DNA from: Ustilago trichophora | Taxonomy: Eukaryota > Basidiomycota > Ustilaginomycetes > Ustilaginales > Ustilaginaceae | DNA length: 64,000 nt | Direction: 5' to 3' | Assembly: GCA_900323505.1 (NCBI GenBank) | Contig: OOIN01000001.1 | Coordinates: forward strand, 1,674,001 to 1,738,000 | The notes under the pieces: generated by a model | What the model saw: only the letters and a program-made list of their open reading frames with translations | Told to the model about the DNA's origin: nothing | Database searches by the model: none | Translations under genes and position numbers: made by a program | In this document: positions 9,581 to 19,473 of the stretch, piece by piece | Layout: each line of letters begins with the position of its first letter | How positions within the stretch are numbered: the stretch's first letter is position 1

Positions 9581-11297
9581 TTACTTGGAAGTAGCAGTCT
9601 GAGTGTGGGCAAGGTTGACCGACTTGGTCTCGGATTCGTTGTCGAACTCCTTTTGGTAGACGGGAAGCTCGGGCTGCTTCTCGGCAGTGGCGGCTGCGGC
9701 CATTTCGAACCTGGCACCCTTCTTCTCGGGGCCGACAGAGGCGGTGGCAGCAAGACCCAAAGCAATGATCAAGGTGGCGTAGCCCATGACTGGTCCGTAA
9801 GCCTCGACACGCTTGCCATTGGGTCCCTTGATGAAGTTGTTCTCCGAAAGGTAGTTGATGAGCTGGGTGGAAGGCGACGAGATGGCGTTGCCGAGCTGGT
9901 AGGTGAGACCGACGAAAACGGCACGGAACGCAGGGGGCGAGATCTCGGCGAGGTAGATGGGAACGACACCCCAAGCACCCTGAACCATGGCCTGCGAAGA
10001 GCAAAATGTCGAGAGACGAGGAGGTGCGAACAAGGAGAAGGTGGCCGCGAAGGGTTAGAAAGTAAAGAAAAAAAAAATTAAAAAAAAATAAATGAAAGAA
10101 AATGTCAAATGTCAGAAAAGGAAATTTTTTTGAACACGTGGTTTTTCCGAAACCATCATACGGAGGTCTTCTACTCTCAACACTTACCTGAAGCATGAAG
10201 CCACCAGCCTCGAGACCAGATTCGGTTGTGGGCAGGATCCAAGCAGGGATGAGGGCGCAGCAGACCAGACAGGCAATGATCATCGCGCGTCGTCGTCCGA
10301 TCCACTGCGACATGTAACCCCAGATAGTACCACCAACACAAGCTCCGGTCTTCATCAAAATCGATGCTCTTGATGCCGCATCGTTCTTGAGCTGCTTTCC
10401 AGAGAGCATGAAGGTCGTATAGCTATCTTGACTGGAGTGAGAAAACCAGTTAAACCAGCTCATGATGATAATGGCGTAGATGCAGACCTTCCACTCCTTC
10501 TTAAGCATGTCGATAAAGCTCTTGCGGAAGTTCTTGGTGCCGGAGCCCTTGGTAGCCTTGCGGGCCTCGGTGAACTGCTTAGACTCGGGCCAGAAGAGAC
10601 GGAGGAAGCCTACAGCGAGCGAGAATCCAGCACCGACCCAGAACATGATGGGCCAAGACTTGACAGCTCCACCGACACCGAGGTTGACACAGGCTGCGAG
10701 AACGTAGCCGAAGGAGTAACCTTGCTGGAAGATACCGGAAAAGAGACCTCGAGCCTCCGAAGGGATGTTCTCAAGTGCCATCGAGGAAGCTGCACCGTAG
10801 ACACCTCCCATGAACAATCCGAACAGAGCTCGGACGGCGAGGAACTCGTTGAAAGTGCGGCAGTAGATTGAAGCGACTTGAAGAGCACCGAGGCACCACA
10901 TGTTGATGACAAGAGGGTATTTACGGCCAAAGTAGTCGGAGAAGATACCAAAGATGGCGGCACCGACGGATCGAAGGAGAAGGGTCAGAGTGATGGCCTC
11001 GGTGATCTTGGTCTTGGAGACACCAAAGTGCTTGGCAAGCTTGGTGGTCTGGATCGAGAGGGCGTGGAAGTCGAAAGCGTCGGCGGTCCAAGCGCTGAAG
11101 CCGATGAGGTAGGCACCCCAACCGGCGAGACCAAGCATAGCGATCAGCCTGAACGGGTTGGGGGGCATCGTGGGCCTCTCCCAGGTGACCTCCTCCTCAC
11201 CATGCTCATTGATGATGGTGGAGCGAACCTTCCAGTGGAAGAGGTCCTTGAAGTTCTGTGCGCCTTGGGCGAGGACGCCTTTCTTTGCCTCGGTCAT
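9581..11297 (-). CDS. JEN1: Jen1-type monocarboxylate/H+ symporter (MFS)
   Basis: Plasma-membrane transporter of the major facilitator superfamily, predicted to import lactate, pyruvate or related carboxylates with protons. Two exons: 11297-10188 and 9991-9581, separated by a 196-bp phase-0 intron with donor GTAAGTG and acceptor CTTCGCAG. The product is 506 aa, usual for the family, with about 12 membrane helices. The family signature NxxSHxSQDxxxT is intact at residues 283-295 (NWFSHSSQDSYTT), and the helix 2-3 loop has a DYFGRKYP motif. Ignoring the intron gives a misleading 576-aa frame with a changed C-terminus. The intron contains long A runs. Upstream there is an inverted repeat (11736-11780), and regulators lie on both sides. 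A decayed partial copy sits beyond its 3' end. Confidence 0.9.
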
Positions 11298-11735
11298 TTT
11301 GTTGGTGTCGAGGGTAGGGTATGTTGTGGAGGGGGAAGGTGTGTTGATGAGGGGAAAAAGGTCTTGAGATGTCGGTCAACTCGGTGCGCTTAAGTAGACA
11401 AAGCGAACAGTATGTGTTGCTCTGTGTGGGACCACCTCGAACGCGACACGATTGCAGTCAAGGAGGCAAAATGCGGAGAAGGGCGCACACACCTCCAGCA
11501 CAAGCGACCTGGCAGAAAAAAAAGGGAAAAGGTGGGCCACTAGCTCAGGTACGGTCGACACGTTGCGTGTGACGCTAGTCACATTCCCCAGGTGCCACGC
11601 TTCGTGCCCATCTCGTGTGGGTGTGGGGTAAGCGTTCCTAATTGGTCCACCACGCTTTCGGGTTGCAACGCTCAGTGCCCCGGATCTGCGGAGAATTGAT
11701 CTCTAATCATCATGATTCTGGTCACCGAGTACCTC

Positions 11736-11780
11736 GAGTGATTGAATTGATCCGAAATCAACCGATTCGATCAATCACTC
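11736..11780. promoter_or_regulatory. Inverted repeat upstream of JEN1
   Basis: Perfect 10-bp arms GAGTGATTGA (11736-11745) and TCAATCACTC (11771-11780) are separated by 25 bp that themselves contain GATC and GATT words. It lies about 440 bp upstream of the JEN1 start codon. It could bind a dimeric regulator; this is inference. Confidence 0.4.
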
Positions 11781-12266
11781 AATCTACATTCGAGTTCCCG
11801 ACCAACGCAACGGGGATACCACCCAGCGGAGAGCGGATATGAGGGCGGATCTTCAAAAGACAGAGTCAAAGTCTGCGCGGGAAAGCTCGACGCTCGGGAA
11901 AAGTCGAGTGCTGAGAGTAAGGCTTGAAGGCCAAGACAAAGATTACCGCAAGCGAGGACGGAATTCGCCACCTCAAAGAGACTCATTCCAACAGTGCGAC
12001 TGGCGTGAGCGGCTAGTCGAGAAAAAAGGCGACAGGAGGGAAAAGGAAAGAAGAGCGAATGCTGTTTTCGGGGTTCATTGCGAACGCGATTGCTTGGGAT
12101 GTGCGGAGAATGTGACTTGCGGATGTATCCGACAGCCGCGACCTTTCCGCAGGTTTAAGATTGATTTGCCGCTTTCTTGTCACTGCTTCACTATACCAGC
12201 GTGATTCGGAGCGCTGGCAGCCGCTCGAGGCTCAATATGCGTGCGGAGATGAATTGGTAGTGTGAG

Positions 12267-12303
12267 TACTGTACAACAGTGCTTGGAGGGTTGTACTGTA
12301 CAA
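12267..12303. repeat. Paired TACTGTACAAC palindromes
   Basis: Two copies of the word GTACTGTACAAC occur about 25 bp apart; the second is the odd palindrome TTGTACTGTACAA at 12291-12303. The spacer GTGCTTGGA recurs next to GTACAACA near 24716, so the unit is probably dispersed. Confidence 0.55.
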
Positions 12304-14528
12304 CGAATGTGAATGAGGAAGAGGAGAAAGTGTTTCTGCTCGAGTACAATGCGGGGCAGTACAAAACAGTATTTGCGTGGTCTCCACGCGAGGTGCCAAG
12401 AAAAGCGGAGTGCATTCCCTCGCGTGGAAACTTGATGCGCGTTCCTCAACCCCTGTGTGAGCCTCTGTTCAAGTGCCCAGCTTTTCATGTCGCATTCGGC
12501 AATGTCGCTTCCCACGAAAATGCTGTTGTTGACACACTGGATCTGTTTCTTTCGCCACCTTTGATACAGCTGTCATCAGTTGTATTTCAAAATCACACAG
12601 CGCTTTGATCGTTTCTGATTGGCTCTCAAAGCTGAGCCTACGCCTGGTGCTGTCGGGGAGTACTGTCGAGCCGCCGCTTGTTTCCGTTGGCATACGGGGA
12701 TACCGCCAAACAAATTGGCTTACCTGCCAGCCCGTGCGTACTGCTCCGACACCAATCTCACGAATCAGTATATCAGTATGGACAGAGCACCTTGAATCGG
12801 ACGAGTGGCACCTTTTCTATCTCTTCGAGCCCGTCGCTGTGCATAGAGCAGTCGAGGTGTTCCCTATAGTCTACATGTCTACATGCAAAGTGGATGTGGG
12901 CTTGCATTGGCTGATCGCATCAAAGAAGGCTAGAAGGAGCAGCGTGAGAGGGCTTGCATTGAGGCGTTTATGCGAGCTCGAGGTTGCCGAGCAGACAGCC
13001 CGAGGCAAGCACCAATCAGAATTACGAGAACATTTGTTTGAACGCTGGTCAGGGGGCTGTAGCCCTTAGCCTTGCTTGAAGTCGGTCGAGGGGTCCGATC
13101 GATCGAAGGCTACGCCGTGGCCGGGAAGAACGGGGTGGAGCCCAAGGCTCATGGAAGACATCGGATGTGTGATGCGGAAGATTCCAAATGGGTTGGCTCG
13201 AGCATGCCTGCACCCAAGAAGGCGGTGAAGTGTCTCGAGGTACTTTCTCAAACAAAGGGGAAACCAATTCTCATCAAGAAAGGCTATTTCGAGTGCTCAT
13301 CATGCACTGCTGTCTCAACCAAGTAGACCCTCAGTTGGCATGAAAGGACGACTGGCGCATAATTGGTGCCGGCCAACTTCTGTCCCACGGTGGATGAGGC
13401 GATAAGAGGTGATCAAGTGCAGCGGGGAGGACCAATCGGAAAGCTCCATTCAACAAGGAGGACAAGACGCTCTTCTCCGCTATTTGACACTCCGACACGC
13501 ATCTTCCGCCTTAGTCTCCGTCCCGCAGCTTCATGCTTGCAGCCACCCCTTTATTGACTGTTCTGGTCTTTAAATATGGGTTGTGTGCTAAAGCGACTGG
13601 ATTCAGTGCTCATCAGCCCTACCAAAACGCCCACCAAGAATACACTTCTATGCTCGTGAAATCGTGCGCCAGGATAGCAGTGTGTGAGTCATTGCTCGCC
13701 TTACCATCTACGCACAACACAAACGCACCAACCTCTTGTCCTCCACGCAAGCACAGGTTCCCAACCTGTTCTAGTCTTGATCCAACCCGCCGACCGTCCC
13801 GAAACAATGACAATTTCCGTCATGGATCTCGATACTTTGTAAACCCCGCATCCACGTCATCTAGCCGAGTTCGGGTGTGCTCAACGTGGGGGATCAAGAG
13901 GTCTTGGCGTCCACTCCCACTCTTACTAAATTTACTCTTCTCACCGGTGTTCTCGCCGCATCGGACACTGAAAGGTCGATCCGGTCCCACCCACTGTGAT
14001 GTTGTGCATCTCTCCAATCTCGATTGGTTTGCTGCATCCGATTCTCTACTGGCGAAAAGGTGGAGGCTCGCAAACCAGTGGTGAGTATCGCCACAGTCGT
14101 TTTTGCTCTCGTCCAGGATACAGAGAAGCGTCTCACTCCATGCTTTCCCGCCTTCACGTTCTACCTCCGGACATCACTGATCACCCTCATCAGCAGCAGA
14201 TTTTTGCAGGTCGGATCTCTCCGTTCGCGTTCCTTGCTCCGGTGATTCTAAGTCGATTTCCCGATCTGGAAGGTTTGGCCAAGAATGTTCCTGTAGACTG
14301 CAAAACAGGCAAGTATCGGCTGGCACTGCTGCTGTAAGTCGACCCGATCGGATCTCCTTATATGCCTCATCACAGCTGTTGAGAACAGCAAGTAGCATTG
14401 GAACAGACGGTGCTCAATCGTTGCACACTGAAGCTGCACATTTGTTTGGTACAAGCCGGCATCAGCCGACCATTCACCGTAATGGTGTGCACGAATCATC
14501 ATGCGTAATACTGTGCTTGGCATACATG

Positions 14529-17500
14529 TTAGAATCCCATGTGCGAGTCAAGGAAGCGCTGGTCGAATTCGGTTGCTGCTCCACGGCCGGAGTTGGGCTG
14601 TTGCATGTTACTTCGTCCACTCGCAAAGCCCTGTTGGAGTGCGCCCGCCTGGTCGGTGAACAAGGGCATCGCCGCATTGTACTGCGATGGTGCTGACATT
14701 CGATAGCCAAACCCGAGCGCTTCCCAGTCTGTTTCGAAAGCTTCGCCCTCCATCACCGGAACACCACCGATCTGCTGTTGGATACCGACACTTGAAGTCG
14801 AATCGAAGGCCCACTTGGCTCTGCCATCAGCACCAGATGCATTGCCAGCCACGGGGTCGTAATAGCTGCTGAGCGGCTCGCCTTGTCCAAGTTGCGATGC
14901 TTGCTCTCTGGGACCACCGAGCGCAAAAGTAGACGACAGCGCAGAACCATCGTGTTGCGCGTCGGATGCATTGGTCAGCCATCCTCGCTGGTCGCCTGAC
15001 GGACCAGCGGACAGACCAGCTTCCTTGAAGAGAGCATCGAGCTCCATGGCCGATGTGGCCATCAAAGACGAAATATCAAAGTTTGAGGGACTGTCGGGAA
15101 ACAGCATCTTTGGACTCATCTCTGAACCAAATCCGTACCAAGCATTGCTGTTATTGGTGCCGTCGATCAAGGCTGGACCCATGTCAAGACCACGACTAGG
15201 TGTCGTGGCATCGCTAGCGTAGGGATCTGCCGACGAGGATGCAAGCCTGCTACGTTCGGCCGGATTGGAGCCGAGCGCACGTCCAACGCCAAAGTCGCTA
15301 CGGTAGGCTGTTGCTTCTGCATCGACCGGCCAGGCAGAACCAGATGCTGGTGAAGATCGACCCTGAGGACCTTGATTCCAACGCTGTGGATTGACAGATG
15401 GATCCTGCTGAGGAGAGGGCAGCGCGGGCTCGACGGTCTTGTTGGGCGCTGACTGGCGCCAATCTCGCTCTTGTGAGTAGAGCGACCATGATGGTGCTGA
15501 TGCGTTTGATGGAGGGGCCCTTTTTGTCGCTGGTGAAGGACGTGCGCGCTCTTTATCGCCGCTTGCCATAGTCTGAGCGTGAGACTTCCCTGGACTGCTG
15601 GTGCCAGTCTTGGACGGCTCGTCCGCGCTATCAGCAGGGCGACCCGACGCCTGGCCACCAGCCCGTATTGAAGCTATCCTGTCGATCTTCTCGACCACAA
15701 CGGATGTAGCGTAAAACATCGTGCGCAGGCATTTGCGACATTTCTCTGCCGTAGCCCACTGGAGCGAAGACAGCACTTTGTCGCAAGCAGCGGCAAAGTG
15801 ATGGATCTCATCCACCTTGTTGCGGAAGCCGAGCGTGACGCTCGAGCGGAAAGATGCAGGGTCCGTTGCACTGATCTGCCAAATCGCGTAGAGATAGCTG
15901 GTGCATGCGATAAAGACATTGTGACCCGTCATCCAGGTATAATTCATCTGGCCCTCCTTGGACAAGGTGGCGTACATGTTGATGATGCTGCGACTGCATT
16001 CTTCGACGTTGGCGAGATCCTTGCGGGCAGCGTTGGGAAAGCGCGGACTCAGACCGTAGACCATGAGCAGCGTTTGTTGGTAGTTTAGCTCGAGGAAGAT
16101 GGGATTGTAGCCACATCCACTCGCTTCGAGATCCTTCTTGGATGAAGGTGCATATCGTCGCCAGGCGTGCAGTCTGCGCAAAATGTCGGTCTTCCAGTGT
16201 GCGTAGGAGTCGAAACGGCGCGGCAATTCTGCGTTCTGATAGAGCATGGACTGGATCTCAGACTGGAGAATGCGCATGCGGAAGAAGGATAACGAGACCC
16301 AGCGACTGGCGTCCTTGGGCTTGGGCAACGAGACTGGCAGGGTTTGACTCGTCGAACCTTGTTGTTCGTTGGTGCTGGACTGAAGTGCGGCCAAAGTCGA
16401 GGCGGCTTCCCTGCGTGCAATCTCGGTGGAAGAATCAACATCGTCCTCAGCAGCATCGGCATGCTGAGCTTGGACCTCTCTGTCTTCGATTGTAACCTGA
16501 ACCATATCGCCTTCGTTATCCACCCATGGTAGGTTCACCTTGATATCCGAATCGGCGATGCCGAAGGGTCGTCCGAGGTGGACACAGACCTGTCGATCAA
16601 GCGCATACGAGCACCAGAACAGTCGGCGCTTCTTTTCGATGAGCGTTTCGCTGGCCTCCTGAGAAGTGTTTGCAGAGGCCTCAAGCACGCCTGGGGTTTC
16701 CGTATAGAGGCCGATACCCGTGGTTAGGCGAAGGGCCACGCCGAGACAGTACCAAACGCCTGGCTTCATGGGCCGCATGATCGAGTAGAGGGCGGTGAGA
16801 AGCAGGCATTGGAGCTGCTCGAGCGCGTCTCGCCCCATGATGGCACCAACATTGCCTTCTTGGCCTGGACCAGTCAGGCGTCTAGGATCGAGGAAGCGCA
16901 TGGCCGCCTCGTGGTGGTTTTCAGCACTCCAGCTCGAGCGAGTCCAGCCCATGGCGGCGGCGATGGCGAAAACAAGATGGAAGAGATGGCCATCCGCTGG
17001 CTGCATTTCAATGGCGACCTTGTCGTCATCGTCTTGGAGCTGGAGTCTTTCTTCCGAAGAGAGCTTGGCTTTTGCCCTTTCGAGGCCGATCTTGCATGCT
17101 TTCTCGAAACGGATCATGAAGGAGGTGCGATCGAGGATGGGCAACTGCGGGTTGACTCTTTCGAAGTAGGCGTCGATGAGCTTCCTCGCAATGGACAGAG
17201 GCGGGAAGGGAGCAGGCAGTGGCGAAGGCTTTAAGGCCTGTTCGGGTGCGGGAACGGTGATATCGGCTATCTCGGTGGCGGTGGCATACTGCATGGGATC
17301 GCCATCGTCAAAGGGAGAATTCTTCTTGCCGTCTGACGGTGTGGCGGTGCCGCTCTGGGGGGACCCTAGCTTCGCTTCTGCTTTGGAGGACGGAGTCTCC
17401 CCATTGCCATCATCGTGCTCTTCTCGTGCTTCGCCCAGAAGTTTTGCAGAATCCTTTGAGATGTTGCTTTTTGCGCGCCTGTTAAAATCCTCGCCTAGGC

Positions 17501-18293
17501 TCTGAGCACCTGGGCGTCGAGCGCGTGCGTTAGAACCTGGATCGCGGATTCGTAGACCGGCCTGCGCGGATTGCTGGATGGCTTGGCAGAGTAGGCGAGC
17601 CGGCGAGAGACCGCTTGCATGAGAATTGAGACGACCTAGCGATGGACGAGCACTGCCCAGTCGTTGCTCGTTGAGTTTGGAAGGGACCACCTCAACTCCG
17701 GCTGGGCCTAGAACGAGACCTGGCAAGAAGTGACTTGACGGTTCTTGCTCTCGTTCCTCTCGAGGCGAGGTAGCCAGACGCTTTGTGGGGCGCATGTTGG
17801 GTGAAGCAGCCGACTCGGAGGAGTCAAGCGGAAATTCGTGCTTGACATGTTGGAGTGGACGCTTGTATCCTAGTGAGGCAGCTTCGGCAGGTCGAGAAGC
17901 AGGCTGCTCAGCTAGTTGACGCTCAAGCTCAGCGTTCTGAGCACGAAGTTCAGCGACCTGATGTTCGAGGTCAACAATATAGCTACGGCTCACTTCGCGG
18001 CCAGTAGCGGAGTCGATACCAACACATGGTTCACCTGCCTTGACGCATGATCCACACGCTGGAAATGCTTGATCACACTTGATCTTTTTGGAGCGACATC
18101 TCTTGCAGACCAACACTGCGCGTGCAAGTGGCTTGGCCCCATTCGCGTCGATACCATCACCGTTTGAAGGCGAGCTGCGGGATTTTTCCGACTTGCGCTT
18201 CGTAGGCTTGGACGCTGGCGGAGCGGAGGGGCCAGTCGAGCTGGTCGAGGATCCGCTTGGCTCGCCGTTGGACCCGGAATTCGCCGTGGCCAT
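14529..18293 (-). CDS. Zn2Cys6 fungal transcription factor (1254 aa)
   Basis: Probable nuclear regulator. Residues 63-90 form the zinc cluster with spacing C-x2-C-x6-C-x6-C-x2-C-x6-C (starts VCKRCRSKKIKCD). A linker and a heptad coiled coil (SYIVDLEHQVAELRAQ) follow at about 104-130, the layout of Gal4-class dimers. The fungal_trans region spans roughly 360-620, with the motif CSYALDRQVCVHLGRPF near residue 557, which is highly typical of this domain. The C-terminal 450 residues are Ser/Gly/Gln-rich, perhaps an activation region. The frame is open from a TTG at 18332, but the first ATG is at 18293 (MATANSG), which I used. The CVGIDSATGREVSRSY linker resembles Put3/Cat8-type regulators, but the target cannot be assigned. 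It is transcribed in the same direction as JEN1 and diverges from the Cue5-like gene. Confidence 0.9.
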   Translation of the reverse strand: MATANSGSNGEPSGSSTSSTGPSAPPASKPTKRKSEKSRSSPSNGDGIDANGAKPLARAVLVCKRCRSKKIKCDQAFPACGSCVKAGEPCVGIDSATGREVSRSYIVDLEHQVAELRAQNAELERQLAEQPASRPAEAASLGYKRPLQHVKHEFPLDSSESAASPNMRPTKRLATSPREEREQEPSSHFLPGLVLGPAGVEVVPSKLNEQRLGSARPSLGRLNSHASGLSPARLLCQAIQQSAQAGLRIRDPGSNARARRPGAQSLGEDFNRRAKSNISKDSAKLLGEAREEHDDGNGETPSSKAEAKLGSPQSGTATPSDGKKNSPFDDGDPMQYATATEIADITVPAPEQALKPSPLPAPFPPLSIARKLIDAYFERVNPQLPILDRTSFMIRFEKACKIGLERAKAKLSSEERLQLQDDDDKVAIEMQPADGHLFHLVFAIAAAMGWTRSSWSAENHHEAAMRFLDPRRLTGPGQEGNVGAIMGRDALEQLQCLLLTALYSIMRPMKPGVWYCLGVALRLTTGIGLYTETPGVLEASANTSQEASETLIEKKRRLFWCSYALDRQVCVHLGRPFGIADSDIKVNLPWVDNEGDMVQVTIEDREVQAQHADAAEDDVDSSTEIARREAASTLAALQSSTNEQQGSTSQTLPVSLPKPKDASRWVSLSFFRMRILQSEIQSMLYQNAELPRRFDSYAHWKTDILRRLHAWRRYAPSSKKDLEASGCGYNPIFLELNYQQTLLMVYGLSPRFPNAARKDLANVEECSRSIINMYATLSKEGQMNYTWMTGHNVFIACTSYLYAIWQISATDPASFRSSVTLGFRNKVDEIHHFAAACDKVLSSLQWATAEKCRKCLRTMFYATSVVVEKIDRIASIRAGGQASGRPADSADEPSKTGTSSPGKSHAQTMASGDKERARPSPATKRAPPSNASAPSWSLYSQERDWRQSAPNKTVEPALPSPQQDPSVNPQRWNQGPQGRSSPASGSAWPVDAEATAYRSDFGVGRALGSNPAERSRLASSSADPYASDATTPSRGLDMGPALIDGTNNSNAWYGFGSEMSPKMLFPDSPSNFDISSLMATSAMELDALFKEAGLSAGPSGDQRGWLTNASDAQHDGSALSSTFALGGPREQASQLGQGEPLSSYYDPVAGNASGADGRAKWAFDSTSSVGIQQQIGGVPVMEGEAFETDWEALGFGYRMSAPSQYNAAMPLFTDQAGALQQGFASGRSNMQQPNSGRGAATEFDQRFLDSHMGF

Positions 18294-19473
18294 CGTGTGA
18301 CTGTGCAAGGTGGTGAGAACGTTTGGTGACAATAGAGTGATGAAGTGAAGATGGCCAAATCTGAGGGTAGAGGGCTGAACAATGCTCTGAATAGCGATGA
18401 GGTATCTGGCTGAGCCTTGCTGACGTTTGAGGCTGAGAGCGAGGCGGGTATTTGAGTGGTCACAAGTGTGTCTTCATAGCTCCTGACAGTGCAATGAGAG
18501 CTCTGTCAGCAGGTAAAGTCAGGTGGTCCGCTTTGCTGGTTGCCAGTATTGTATGGGGATGATCGAGAGGGGGGATGGGCGATGCCAGCTTGTGAAGAGG
18601 AGGGAATCGGATGTGGCCGACGTGGTTGTTAGAAATCGGCATCGGATGAAACGGAAGCAGCCACCCTTTTCCAGAATCGTACTTCGAGATTCGATTCCCA
18701 CGCAAGCTCGGCTCTGCCGAAACGTTGATTGGCCAAATGAGTTAAGCACAAGCGCTACTTCGAAAAGGCTGATGATGTTGGCAACCGCTGACTGAGGAAC
18801 TTGGGGTCTTCCTAGCAAAGGGTGTTGTTGGCAGAGTGTGACGAGGCTACGCCAAGATTTGTAATCTAACCCCCCACGCCGTAGGGCTGATAGAGCATCG
18901 AAGAGCGGAATCAAGCCAATACGGAGTCCAAGTCCATGTAACTTGGTGTGAGAGGAGCGAGGCAAAGGTGGGTCAAATATGTTCCATGTCGAAGATGAAG
19001 GAGCTCAAAGCTCAGTTCCGAGTGCCGGATGATATGACACTTGAGACCCTTGATGCGAGTTTGCGCTATCTCTTCACATGGCTCCTAGAAAAGGTTAACT
19101 CGTTTGGTTGACAAGAACTGGCAAGGTCTAACATTTCCAAATTCTCGCCAAGCTCAGCTTTGAACTGAGCACGAGCCAATTTTAGCGCAGAAAAGTCAAG
19201 ACACTGCCACGAACGGATAGCCATCCCGGGCTTGCCAAGATAGTGGGCACGCGCCTGTGTTCCCTTTGAACTCCACCTCATCACAATCACATTCGTGTCT
19301 TTCACCCACCCTCTCTTGAGCACACCACCATCCATACCATCTCGCTCTGACTCAAGAAGCTGCATCGCACGTATCACAACGCAAGGCTCCCTTAAGCCTA
19401 AGTCAACGCTGTTTCTCTCTGCACTCCAACCATCGGCACGCATCCGACTGTCTCAAAAGTCTCGTCAGTAACC
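18294..19473. promoter_or_regulatory. Divergent promoter region
   Basis: 1.2 kb shared between the second zinc-cluster gene (-) and the Cue5-like gene (+). Short open frames here overlap on both strands and have no domain. I see no RNA gene. Confidence 0.5.

Larger units (their letters stand above)
11298..14528. other. Gene-poor region between JEN1 promoter and second regulator
   Basis: About 3.2 kb with no convincing protein gene. It contains the JEN1 promoter (11298 to about 12000), the inverted repeat at 11736-11780, a small palindrome GTGACGCTAGTCAC at 11569, the TAC-rich palindromes at 12267-12303, and a TTTAAATATGG TATA-like word near 13570. Plus-strand open frames at 12605-13069 and 13533-14084 have no domain and atypical composition. 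A non-coding transcript is possible but not shown. Confidence 0.6.

Noticed and set aside
9567..11297. A continuous 576-codon frame for the transporter
   Set aside because: It reads through a clear intron (GTAAGTG...CTTCGCAG); after position 10187 the frame turns into Lys/Phe-rich nonsense, while the true family C-terminus lies in exon 2 in another frame.
12605..13069. 154-codon plus-strand frame
   Set aside because: No domain and no coding-like composition compared with neighbouring real genes.
13533..14084. 183-codon plus-strand frame
   Set aside because: Low-complexity Ser/Pro/Arg translation with no recognisable family; it looks like chance openness.
18685..18705. B-box-like GATTCGATTCCC as a tRNA
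   Set aside because: The 5' T-stem bases do not pair with CCCAC, and no cloverleaf could be drawn.
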